Positions 20,468 to 27,032 of a DNA stretch of 30,903 nt are shown here, one piece after another. This DNA is from Burkholderiales bacterium. Lineage in GTDB: Bacteria; Pseudomonadota; Gammaproteobacteria; Burkholderiales; SG8-39. The DNA lies in the NCBI GenBank assembly GCA_025929745.1, contig JAICPQ010000004.1, positions 1 to 30,903 of the forward strand, written 5' to 3'. The translations under genes and the position numbers were made by a program. Under the pieces are notes generated by a model. It did no database searches and was not told where the DNA came from. It was given only the letters and a program-made list of their open reading frames with translations. Every line of letters starts with the position of its first letter. Positions within the stretch are counted from its first letter, which is position 1.

Positions 20468-20496
20468 ATTCTGCCCATAAGGACCTTTAGTGTCAA
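20468..20496 (-). promoter_or_regulatory. Sigma-70 promoter for metH
   Basis: On the minus strand a perfect TTGACA (20496-20491) is followed after 17 bp by CAGAAT (20473-20468), 4/6 of the -10 consensus. The predicted start near 20461 is only a few bases before the riboswitch aptamer, as expected for a riboswitch leader of about 109 nt. Confidence 0.7.
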
Positions 20497-20945
20497 CGGC
20501 TTATAATCCATCGGTGAACGAGTTCGCTTCGATCACGGGACGCTTCGCGTGCGAGGTCCATTGGGGCGACTGCGACCCCGCCGGCATCATTTTCTACCCC
20601 ACGTACTTCCGCTGGATGGACGCAGCGACGTGGGCGTTCATGGCGTCGGTGGGCTACGAACCGCAGCGCATGCGCGAGGAGCAACTCGCCATGCCGCTCG
20701 TTGCGGCGGATTGTCAATTCTTGTCGCCGGCCAAACATGGCGACCGCTGCGAGGTGCGCTCGCGCATCGCGCGCTTCGGCGGCGCCTCGTTCCTCATCGT
20801 GCATGACATCGTGCGCTCGGACGGCACGCAGCTCGCGAAAGGCAGCGAGAAGCGCGTTTGGGGCCGCTTCGTGAGCGGGCCGGGCAGCGCGATGAAGAGT
20901 CAGCCGATCCCGGAAACCGTCAAGGCGCTGTTTCTCGCCAAGTAG
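20490..20945 (+). CDS. Hotdog-fold acyl-CoA thioesterase (4-hydroxybenzoyl-CoA thioesterase type)
   Basis: This 151-residue thioesterase is of the 4HBT/YbgC superfamily. The active-site signature WGDCDPAGIIFYPTYFRWMD is present, with the catalytic Asp in DCDPAG, close to the pattern of Pseudomonas 4-hydroxybenzoyl-CoA thioesterase. The GTG at 20490 has AAGGA six bases upstream and gives MSTAYNPSVNEF. The alternative GTG at 20514 has no ribosome site but lies 6 bp after a consensus TATAAT (20502-20507), which would give a leaderless message. The gene is divergent from metH and converges on pcaB with a 26-bp overlap. The aromatic cluster next door, which encodes a CoA ligase, makes an aromatic acyl-CoA a reasonable substrate, but general acyl-CoA housekeeping is equally possible. 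Confidence 0.85.
   Translation: MSTAYNPSVNEFASITGRFACEVHWGDCDPAGIIFYPTYFRWMDAATWAFMASVGYEPQRMREEQLAMPLVAADCQFLSPAKHGDRCEVRSRIARFGGASFLIVHDIVRSDGTQLAKGSEKRVWGRFVSGPGSAMKSQPIPETVKALFLAK
20502..20507 (+). promoter_or_regulatory. Consensus -10 element near the thioesterase start
   Basis: TATAAT lies 6 bp before a possible GTG start at 20514 and 12 bp inside the longer frame beginning at 20490. No good -35 is visible at 16-18 bp. It sits beside the metH -35, so the divergent promoters would compete for polymerase. Confidence 0.35.
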
Positions 20946-22230
20946 CGATCGCGCGCTCGATCATCGCGTGCGCGCCGGAGAAGCTGCGCCGCGCGTCGAA
21001 AATGGCTTCCAGCTCGCCAGCCGGTACGACCGGTTTCGCGACCTCACGGAGATGGCGCTTTTCAAGGACTGCCTGCGCGCACAACTTTTCAGTGAGCGCG
21101 TGCGCGGCGGCTTTGCCGTGCGTTCTGGCGAGATGAAGCGCGAGCGCTTCGGAGAACGCCAGGCCGCCCGTTTGTTCAAGATTGTTCGCCATCGCTACGG
21201 TGTCGATTTGCAGCCCCTCCAGAACCTCCGCCATCGCACCCAGCGCGCTCGCCGTGCCGCCGAGCAGATCTTTCAGCGTGAGCCACTGCGACTGCCATTG
21301 GCCGAGACCGCGCTCATGCTCGGGCGCGAGTTGCGCGAGCAGCGTGGCGGCAAGGCCGGGAGCACGCTGCGCCGCCTCGAGCGCAAGCAGGCTGGCCGCC
21401 GGATTGCGCTTGTGTGGCATGGCGGAGGAACCGCCGCGCCCCTGCGCTGCGGGCTCGAACGCTTCGCCGACCTCGGCCTGCATGAGGAGCGAGACGTCGC
21501 GCGCAATCTTGCCCGCCGCACCGGCGAGAATCGCAGCTTCCGCACCTAGGCGAGCGAAGAGATCGCGCCCGCTGTGCCAGGTGATCGGCGGGCGGCGCAG
21601 ACCCAACGATCGGGCGAGCGTGTCGGCGACCGCATCGGCTTCGGCGCCGAATGCGGCGAGCGTTCCGGCGGCGCCGCCGAACTGAAGCACCGCCGCGTCC
21701 TGCGCGGCTCGCCCGAATGCTCGGTACGCGCGCGCAACGAGCGACAGCCACACCGCCGCCTTCCAGCCGAACGGCACTGGCGTCGCGGGCTGCAGGAGCG
21801 TGCGCGCGACCATGGGCGTATCGCGATGGCGCTCGGCAATGCTCGCGGCCGCGTTTCCGACGCGCCGCGTGAGCTCCAGGATGCGCTGCGACGCTTTGTT
21901 GACGCACAGCACGATGGCGGTATCAATGACGTCCTGACTGGTCGCCCCGAGATGGACATAGCGTGCCGCTTCGCCGGGCACTTGGCGGGTCAATTCGCGC
22001 ACGAAGGGAATTGCGAGCGTGCCGGCCTCGCGCGCCTCGATGGCAAGGCGCCGCGCGTCGAACTTCGCTTCCGTGCAGGCGCGCGCGATCGTTTCGGCGT
22101 GCTCGCGCGGCACGAGCGAGGTACTTGCACCGGCGAGAGCCGCCTCGAAGCGCGCCATCGCGGCCAGAAAATGCTCGTCCGAAAGCGCTTCGGCGGTGTG
22201 CAGGTCGGAAAAGACGAGCTCGAGGCTCAG
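20920..22230 (-). CDS. pcaB: 3-carboxy-cis,cis-muconate cycloisomerase, apparent CTG start
   Basis: PcaB converts 3-carboxy-cis,cis-muconate, the product of protocatechuate 3,4-dioxygenase, to 4-carboxymuconolactone. It belongs to the fumarase/aspartase superfamily, whose signature GSSAMPHKRNP appears near residue 268. The family-typical N-terminus is (M)SLELVFSDLHTAEALSDEHFLAAMARFEAALA. The codon at the Met position is CTG (22230-22228), overlapping the pcaG stop as CTGA. No ATG, GTG or TTG lies close by: the nearest upstream GTG would add 27 residues copied from the pcaG coding region, and the first ATG would remove conserved sequence. With CTG the protein is 436 residues. It is the last gene of the operon and ends inside the convergent thioesterase gene. 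Confidence 0.93.
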   Translation of the reverse strand: MSLELVFSDLHTAEALSDEHFLAAMARFEAALAGASTSLVPREHAETIARACTEAKFDARRLAIEAREAGTLAIPFVRELTRQVPGEAARYVHLGATSQDVIDTAIVLCVNKASQRILELTRRVGNAAASIAERHRDTPMVARTLLQPATPVPFGWKAAVWLSLVARAYRAFGRAAQDAAVLQFGGAAGTLAAFGAEADAVADTLARSLGLRRPPITWHSGRDLFARLGAEAAILAGAAGKIARDVSLLMQAEVGEAFEPAAQGRGGSSAMPHKRNPAASLLALEAAQRAPGLAATLLAQLAPEHERGLGQWQSQWLTLKDLLGGTASALGAMAEVLEGLQIDTVAMANNLEQTGGLAFSEALALHLARTHGKAAAHALTEKLCAQAVLEKRHLREVAKPVVPAGELEAIFDARRSFSGAHAMIERAIATWRETAP

Positions 22231-22790
22231 AAGTCGAAGAAAACCGTCTCGTTCCTGCCCTGCAGCACCACGTTCCACTCGAGCGCGCCGTCGGCACGCT
22301 TTTTCGCGATCAGCGTCGGGCGCCGCTCGACCGGCACGAGGGCGAGCACCGGATCCTCGGCGTTGGCCGGATCGTCGGCGAAATAGATGCGCGTCTGCAA
22401 TTGCTTGAGAAGGCCGCGCATGAAGATGGTCACCGTGACATGCGGCGCCTGTGTGCTGCCTTCCGGTCCCGGCACGCGACCCGGCTTGATGGTACGGAAG
22501 CGGAAATTGCCGGCATCGTCGGTGAGCGATCGGCCATACCCGCGGAAAACGCTGTCCAACGGATTGGACTGCGCGTCCTCCGCACTCGCGTACTTGCCGT
22601 GGCTGTTCGCCTGCCAAATCTCCACTGCCGCGTCGTTCACCGGTTTGCCATCGGCATCGACAATTCGGCCCTCGATGCGCACACGCTCGCCCGGCACGCC
22701 TTGGGGAGCGAGATCTTCGATCACCATCCACTCCAGGCCGATCCGCAAGTACGGGCCGATGGTCTGCGAAGTCGTGGCGCGCAGGCTCAC
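22227..22790 (-). CDS. pcaG: Protocatechuate 3,4-dioxygenase alpha subunit
   Basis: This is the alpha subunit of the intradiol dioxygenase that opens protocatechuate between the two hydroxyls. It is structurally related to PcaH but lacks the iron ligands. The GTG at 22790 overlaps the pcaH stop (GTGA) and gives MSLRATTSQTIGPYLRIGLEW, a normal alpha-subunit start; the longer frame upstream is pcaH read out of phase. The 187-residue length fits (about 200 in Pseudomonas). Conserved features include the RIEGRIVDADGKPV strand, AAVEIWQANSHGKY and the VPGPEGSTQAPHVTVTIFMRG region. In the last, the second iron-ligand His of the beta subunit is replaced by Thr (HVTV against HIHF). It is followed directly by pcaB. 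Confidence 0.95.
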   Translation of the reverse strand: MSLRATTSQTIGPYLRIGLEWMVIEDLAPQGVPGERVRIEGRIVDADGKPVNDAAVEIWQANSHGKYASAEDAQSNPLDSVFRGYGRSLTDDAGNFRFRTIKPGRVPGPEGSTQAPHVTVTIFMRGLLKQLQTRIYFADDPANAEDPVLALVPVERRPTLIAKKRADGALEWNVVLQGRNETVFFDF

Positions 22791-23485
22791 CGGGGCGTCT
22801 CCATGGGCGTCGCCTCGCGCCCGCGCAGCACGATGTCGAAGCGGTAGCCCAGCGCGTGCTCGGGAATGGTCGTCTCCCAGTCGAACAGCGAGATCAGGCG
22901 GTTGCGCGCTTTTTCGTCCGGCACGCAGGTGAACATCGGGTCGTATTCGAGCAGCGGATCGCCGGGGAAATACATTTGGGTGATGAGACGCGTGACGATC
23001 GCCGGCCCGAAGAGGGAGAAGTGGATGTGCGCGGGCCGCCAGGCGTTGTAATGGTTGCGCCACGGATATTCGCCCGGACGAATCGTGACGAAGCGATAGC
23101 GGCCTTCGCTGTTGGTGATCGCGCGGCCTGCGCCGGTGAAGTTGGGATCGAGCGGCGCGTCGTGCTGGTCCACGCGGTGGTTGTAGCGCCCGGCCGCGTT
23201 CGCCTGCCAGATTTCAATGAGGAGCCCCTCGAGCGGCCGGCTGTTTTCGTCCAGTACGCGACCGCTCACGACGATGCGCTCGCCCAGCGGCTCGCCCTTG
23301 TGCTGGCGCGTGAGGTCGTTGTCGTCGGGGTTGATGTCGGAATAGCCGAAGACCGGTGCGGTGAGCTCCGAAAGCGTATGCGGCAGCACGACGAGCGGCT
23401 GGGAAGGCGCGCGCTTGACCGTCGAAGCGTAGGGCGGAAAGAGATAGTCGGGTTGCGTGCCGCGGTAAGGGCGTCGGTAGCTCAT
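22787..23485 (-). CDS. pcaH: Protocatechuate 3,4-dioxygenase beta subunit
   Basis: This is the iron-binding catalytic subunit of protocatechuate 3,4-dioxygenase (non-haem Fe3+). The 232-residue protein has the four expected ligands Tyr101 (AAGRYNH), Tyr140 (GEYPWRN), His153 and His155 (WRPAHIHF). Their spacing of 39, 13 and 2 residues equals that of Tyr408, Tyr447, His460 and His462 in the Pseudomonas enzyme. The N-terminal cap domain is present (RRPYRGTQPDYLFPPYASTVKR). The ATG overlaps the isomerase gene stop (ATGA), and the stop overlaps the pcaG start. The enzyme feeds pcaB directly. pcaC, pcaD and the later ketoadipate genes are not in this window. Confidence 0.96.
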   Translation of the reverse strand: MSYRRPYRGTQPDYLFPPYASTVKRAPSQPLVVLPHTLSELTAPVFGYSDINPDDNDLTRQHKGEPLGERIVVSGRVLDENSRPLEGLLIEIWQANAAGRYNHRVDQHDAPLDPNFTGAGRAITNSEGRYRFVTIRPGEYPWRNHYNAWRPAHIHFSLFGPAIVTRLITQMYFPGDPLLEYDPMFTCVPDEKARNRLISLFDWETTIPEHALGYRFDIVLRGREATPMETPR

Positions 23486-24114
23486 TCGGCGTCGGGCTGT
23501 TTCGCGGGTTGCGCGCGATCAAAGGCCTCAAGCCTCATGCATTGCTCGAACACGCGCATCGTTGTGGGATACGGCGCCAAATTACAGTCATAACGCTTGG
23601 CGTTGAAGATCTGCGGCACTAGGCAGCAATCGGCCATGGTGGGCGCATCGCCGTAGGCGAACTTCGCTTTCGGGTCGAGCTGCGCCTCGAGCTTTGCGAG
23701 GCCATCGGCGATCCAGTGCCGGTACCAGGCGTTCACCTGTTCCTCGCTTTGACCGAGTGAGCGTTTGAGATGCTGGAGCACGCGCAGGTTGTTAAGAGGA
23801 TGGATCTCGCACGCGACGAGCGCCGCAAGCCCGCGCACCCGCGCCTTGCCCACGGCGTCCGAGGGCAGCAAAGGTGGACGCGGGTATTTGTCCTCGAGGT
23901 ACTCGATGATAGCGAGCGACTGGTTGAGCCTGATGCCGTCGTCGAGCTCGAGCGTGGGCAGCAATCCCTGCGGATTGACTTTCGCGTATTCAGGCCTGCG
24001 ATGCTCGCCTTTGGCGAGATGCACGAAGAGCGACTCGTACCGCAGGTCCTTCACGTTTAGCGCGATACGCACGCGGAACGCCGCGGAGCTGCGAAAGTAC
24101 GTGTACAGCTTCAC
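23482..24114 (-). CDS. Zeta-class GST isomerase (maleylacetoacetate or maleylpyruvate isomerase)
   Basis: This 210-residue protein has a glutathione transferase fold of the zeta/MaiA type. It carries the N-terminal motif YFRSSAAFRVRIALN with the active-site Ser pair near residues 9-10, NPQGLLPTLELDDG and NQSLAIIEYLEDKYP in the thioredoxin-like domain, and the helical C-terminal domain with PTMADCCLVPQ. Family members isomerise a cis double bond in maleylacetoacetate (tyrosine pathway) or maleylpyruvate (gentisate pathway) using glutathione. The next upstream gene encodes a short FAH-family hydrolase, which is the enzyme after this step in both routes. The GTG at 24114 overlaps the FAH stop and its own stop overlaps pcaH. 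The sequence does not decide between the substrates. Confidence 0.88.
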   Translation of the reverse strand: MKLYTYFRSSAAFRVRIALNVKDLRYESLFVHLAKGEHRRPEYAKVNPQGLLPTLELDDGIRLNQSLAIIEYLEDKYPRPPLLPSDAVGKARVRGLAALVACEIHPLNNLRVLQHLKRSLGQSEEQVNAWYRHWIADGLAKLEAQLDPKAKFAYGDAPTMADCCLVPQIFNAKRYDCNLAPYPTTMRVFEQCMRLEAFDRAQPAKQPDAE

Positions 24115-24803
24115 AAAGCCGGCAGGATCTTGACTTTCAATTCGCCCACGCCGTCGATACCGGCGTGCATCTCGTCGCCGGGCTTTACAGGCCCGACGCC
24201 AGCCGGGGTGCCGGAATAAATGAGGTCGCCCGGCTCAAGCGTGTAGTACTCGGAGAGGTACGCAATCTGCTCGGGCACCGACCAGATCATGTCGCCCAGA
24301 TCCGCGCGCTGGCGCTGCTTGCCGTTCACGGTGAGCCAGATCGCGCCGCGCGCCGGATGGCCGATCTTTGCCACCGGCACGAGTGGCCCGCAGGGCGCCG
24401 CCTGGTCGAAGTCCTTGCCGAAGTCCCACGGTCGGCCATGGTCCTTGCCCCACTGCTGCAGATCGCGCCGCGTCATGTCGAGACCGACGGCGTAGCCGAA
24501 AACATGCTCGTTGGCGCGCTTCGCGTCGATGCGGCGTCCGCCCTTGGCTAGCGCGACGACGAGCTCCGTCTCGTAGTGGTAATTCGAAGTCTTCGGCGGG
24601 TAGCGCACCTCGCCGCCGTTTGGGACGAGCGCGTGCGCGCTCTTGATGAAGAAAAACGGTTGCTCTCGTCCGTCGCCGCCCATCTCCTTCTGATGCTCGG
24701 CATAGTTGCGTCCGACGCAGAAGATGCGCCGCACCGGAAAAGTGTCCGCAGTGCCGGCCACCGGCAGCGCCGGCGCGCTCCACAGCGGAATTGCATGACC
24801 CAT
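24111..24803 (-). CDS. FAH-family hydrolase, fumarylpyruvate hydrolase-like
   Basis: This is a 230-residue member of the fumarylacetoacetate hydrolase family. The ATG at 24803 has a strong GAGGAA ribosome site; the much longer open frame upstream is the CoA-ligase gene read out of phase. FCVGRNYAEHQKEM opens the fold. The metal-binding region has YHYETELVVAL with the Glu-x-Glu pair, VFGYAVGLDMTRRDLQ follows, and GDLIYSGTPAGVGPVKPGD is the conserved C-terminal loop. The short length fits bacterial fumarylpyruvate hydrolases (NagK type) better than the longer fumarylacetoacetases, and it sits beside a MaiA/NagL-type isomerase. Related FAH proteins also act as oxaloacetate decarboxylases or acylpyruvases, so the substrate is an inference. 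It lies 26 bp after the CoA ligase. Confidence 0.88.
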   Translation of the reverse strand: MGHAIPLWSAPALPVAGTADTFPVRRIFCVGRNYAEHQKEMGGDGREQPFFFIKSAHALVPNGGEVRYPPKTSNYHYETELVVALAKGGRRIDAKRANEHVFGYAVGLDMTRRDLQQWGKDHGRPWDFGKDFDQAAPCGPLVPVAKIGHPARGAIWLTVNGKQRQRADLGDMIWSVPEQIAYLSEYYTLEPGDLIYSGTPAGVGPVKPGDEMHAGIDGVGELKVKILPAL

Positions 24804-24829
24804 TGCGCTTCCTCGGAAAAGGCAAAATT

Positions 24830-26251
24830 CTAGCCGCTCGGACGCAGCTCGCGCTCCAACATTTCGCGCAGCCGGTAGCGCTGCACCTTGCCCGTCGGCG
24901 TGCGCGGCAACTCGGCGACCACGCGCACCCATTTCGGTCGCTTGTGGCGCGGCAGCTCCTCGCAGGCGCGTGCCGCGGCTAGCGCCGCGTCGTCCGCGCC
25001 TCGCGCGGTGACGAAGAGCGCCAGGCGATGCAAACCGTCGCCGTCGGCGACGGCGACACAGGCGGCTTCGCCGACCGCGGCTGCGGAAAGCGCCGCTTCC
25101 TCGAGTTCGGTCGGCCATACCCATTGACCGGCGATCTTCACTAGCTCGTCGCTGCGGCCTTGATGTATGTAATAGCCTTGCGCGTCGCGCACGAAGATGT
25201 CGCGCGAGCAGAACCATCCGTCGCGAAACTGCGCCGCCGTTTCGTTCGGCACATTGGCGTAGGCGCGCGCGAGCGCCGGGTGACGCACCCACAGCACACC
25301 GGCCTCCAGCCGCACCTCGGCACTCGGAAACGGCGTGCCGGTGCGCAAACCGTCCGATGTTCCCGGCGGCGTCATCATGCAGGCACAGAACGTTTCCGAC
25401 ATGCCGTAAAGATTCAGCAGTTCGCCGCCCGTGGCGTCACGCCATCGCTTCACGAGCTCCGGCGACAATCGCTCGCCGGCCGAGACGAAATAGCGGACCT
25501 CGCGCAATGCGCCGAGCCGCTCGGCCGGTTCGGCAATCAGCCGGCGGTACATCGTCGGTACGCTGAAAAGCGCGCGCGGCCGGTGCTTCTTCACCGCGGT
25601 GAGGACGCTGGCGGCATCTGGCCAGTCCGGGATGAGCACCGAAGTCACACCGTAAGCGAGTGGGGCGAGCAGTCCGTGTTCAAGCCCGTACGCGAAGGAA
25701 AAACGCGATGTGGTGAGCACCGCGTCGCCGACCGAGAGGCCGAGCATGCGGAAGGCCTCGCCGACTACTGAACCGGCGCGATGCGCGTGCAGCACGCTCT
25801 TCGGCCGGCCCGTGGTGCCCGACGAGTACAGGCAGAACGCCGGCGTGTCCGCATCTGCTTCGAACGGCGCGAGGGCTTCGCCGGCGGGCAGCGCGACCGC
25901 GATGGCAACGAAGACCTTGCGCGCCTCGACGAAAGATTCGTCGACGAGCGCATAGCGTGCGCCACTGTCGGAAAGGATGTGGCGATAGTCGGCTTCTGCG
26001 AGCCTGCCGCTCACCGCGACGGCCACCGCCCCGGCGTGGACCGCGCCGAGCCACGCCACCGCCAACTCAAGGCTATTGCGCATGATGAGGAGCACGGGCT
26101 CGCCGGGAAGCACGCCAAGGGCGCGGAATCCGCCTGCGGCGCGCGCCACGCTGATCGCGAGTGCCTCGCGATCCAGGTGTGTCTCCCCAGAGACCAGCGC
26201 CGCCCCCCGTCCCGGATAGCGTCCGCGCAGCACGCCCAAAGCCAGGTTCAT
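24830..26251 (-). CDS. Benzoate-CoA ligase family AMP-dependent acyl-CoA ligase
   Basis: This 473-residue adenylate-forming enzyme activates a carboxylic acid, probably an aromatic one, to its CoA thioester using ATP. The phosphate loop is LYSSGTTGRPKS (about residue 140), then NLYGMSETFC, a shortened GWFCSRDIF in place of the usual TGD motif, GRSDELVKIAGQWVWP at the hinge, and the C-terminal catalytic Lys in TPTGKVQRYR (about 454). The pattern matches benzoate-CoA ligases. The protein is shorter than typical members (about 510-540), chiefly in the N-terminal domain. The ATG at 26251 follows the ferredoxin stop by 4 bp. The longer upstream frame is ferredoxin and intergenic DNA out of phase. 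Substrate could be benzoate or a hydroxylated benzoate. Confidence 0.88.
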   Translation of the reverse strand: MNLALGVLRGRYPGRGAALVSGETHLDREALAISVARAAGGFRALGVLPGEPVLLIMRNSLELAVAWLGAVHAGAVAVAVSGRLAEADYRHILSDSGARYALVDESFVEARKVFVAIAVALPAGEALAPFEADADTPAFCLYSSGTTGRPKSVLHAHRAGSVVGEAFRMLGLSVGDAVLTTSRFSFAYGLEHGLLAPLAYGVTSVLIPDWPDAASVLTAVKKHRPRALFSVPTMYRRLIAEPAERLGALREVRYFVSAGERLSPELVKRWRDATGGELLNLYGMSETFCACMMTPPGTSDGLRTGTPFPSAEVRLEAGVLWVRHPALARAYANVPNETAAQFRDGWFCSRDIFVRDAQGYYIHQGRSDELVKIAGQWVWPTELEEAALSAAAVGEAACVAVADGDGLHRLALFVTARGADDAALAAARACEELPRHKRPKWVRVVAELPRTPTGKVQRYRLREMLERELRPSG

Positions 26252-26255
26252 CGTT

Positions 26256-26525
26256 TCAGTCGATGCGTCGGATGACGACGGCGCTGCGCGGCTGCACACG
26301 GCAGGCGAGGACGATGCCGCGGCTACGCTCGGCAGTCGATAACGCATGCTCGGAATATTCGAGCTCGTGCACTTCTCCCGAGATGAGCTCGCATTTGCAA
26401 TGGCCGCAATTTCCGTTCTGGCAGGAAAACGGAAATGCGAGCCCGGCGCGCAGGAGCGAGGCGAGCAAAGTGTCGGAAGGTTGTACGGGCACGGGATCGA
26501 CGTGGCCGACGAGGACGATTTGCAT
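26256..26525 (-). CDS. Plant-type [2Fe-2S] ferredoxin
   Basis: This 89-residue ferredoxin has cluster ligands Cys35, Cys40, Cys43 and Cys75 in the CxxxxCxxC...C arrangement (FSCQNGNCGHCKCE and VLACR). It begins MQIVLVGHVDPVPVQPSDTL. It resembles the stand-alone or N-terminal ferredoxin modules that deliver electrons to aromatic oxygenases. No oxygenase or reductase partner is encoded in the window. It is the first gene of the aromatic operon, 4 bp ahead of the CoA ligase, and its start is 35 bp from the proposed MarR start on the other strand. The ribosome site is weak (GAGG two bases from the ATG). Confidence 0.9.
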   Translation of the reverse strand: MQIVLVGHVDPVPVQPSDTLLASLLRAGLAFPFSCQNGNCGHCKCELISGEVHELEYSEHALSTAERSRGIVLACRVQPRSAVVIRRID

Positions 26526-26560
26526 GGCCTCGCGCCGGAACTTACCATGCCCGCAATCCT

Positions 26561-26992
26561 TTGCCGCCCAAACAAAGCCTGCGGCTCGGACCGCTTCCCG
26601 CCCTCCTCGGTTACCGCTTGCGCCTCGCTCAGCAGGCGGTGTTCCGCGACTTCGGCGCGACCGTCAGTGACCTGTCCCCCGGCCGCGTCGGCATCCTGCT
26701 TCTCATCGAGGCCAATCCGGAAGTCACCCAGAGCCGGCTTGCGCAGGCGGTGGGCCTGGACCGATCCACCATGGTCGGCGTGCTGCATGCGCTCGAAGCG
26801 CAGGGCCTCGTGGAGCGGCGCCGCGGTGCGGACCGGCGCACCAACGGACTTCTTCTCACGCCGAGCGGCCGTGTCCTCGTCGCCGGATTGAAGCGCCGCA
26901 TCCGCGCGCACGAGCGCCGCGTCGCCTCGCGGCTTACCGCGGAAGAGCGCGGGCAGCTCCTGAGGCTGCTCGCAAAGCTCGCCGGGAAATAG
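26561..26992 (+). CDS. MarR-family transcriptional regulator
   Basis: This 143-residue MarR-type dimeric winged-helix repressor is transcribed away from the aromatic operon and probably controls it in response to an aromatic acid or CoA ester. The recognition helix region is SRLAQAVGLDRSTMVGVLHALE and the wing contains GLVERRRGADRRTNGLLLTPSG, with the family's Asp-Arg-Arg. The TTG at 26561 is the best available start, placing LPALLGYRLRLAQQAVFRDF as helix 1. Longer readings run into the ferredoxin gene, and no in-frame ATG or GTG is suitably placed. No ribosome site is clear. With only 35 bp between the two starts, the promoters must overlap coding sequence. No operator palindrome stands out. 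A strong terminator follows the stop. Confidence 0.88.
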   Translation: MPPKQSLRLGPLPALLGYRLRLAQQAVFRDFGATVSDLSPGRVGILLLIEANPEVTQSRLAQAVGLDRSTMVGVLHALEAQGLVERRRGADRRTNGLLLTPSGRVLVAGLKRRIRAHERRVASRLTAEERGQLLRLLAKLAGK

Positions 26993-27018
26993 AAAAGGGC
27001 GCCGAAGCGCCCTTTTCT
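26991..27018. terminator. Bidirectional intrinsic terminator between marR-type gene and amtB
   Basis: AGAAAAGGGCGC (26991-27002) and GCGCCCTTTTCT (27007-27018) form a perfect 12-bp stem with a CGAA tetraloop. The A-run on one side and T-run on the other allow it to stop transcripts from both converging genes. It begins inside the marR-type stop codon and ends 14 bp before the amtB stop. Confidence 0.9.
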
Positions 27019-27032
27019 GCCGACTGGACAGT

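Noticed and set aside
20353..20489. Cobalamin or SAH riboswitch upstream of metH
   Set aside because: No B12-box or SAH-motif core sequences are visible, and the leader is too short for a cobalamin aptamer. The SAM-II core explains the conserved-looking segments.
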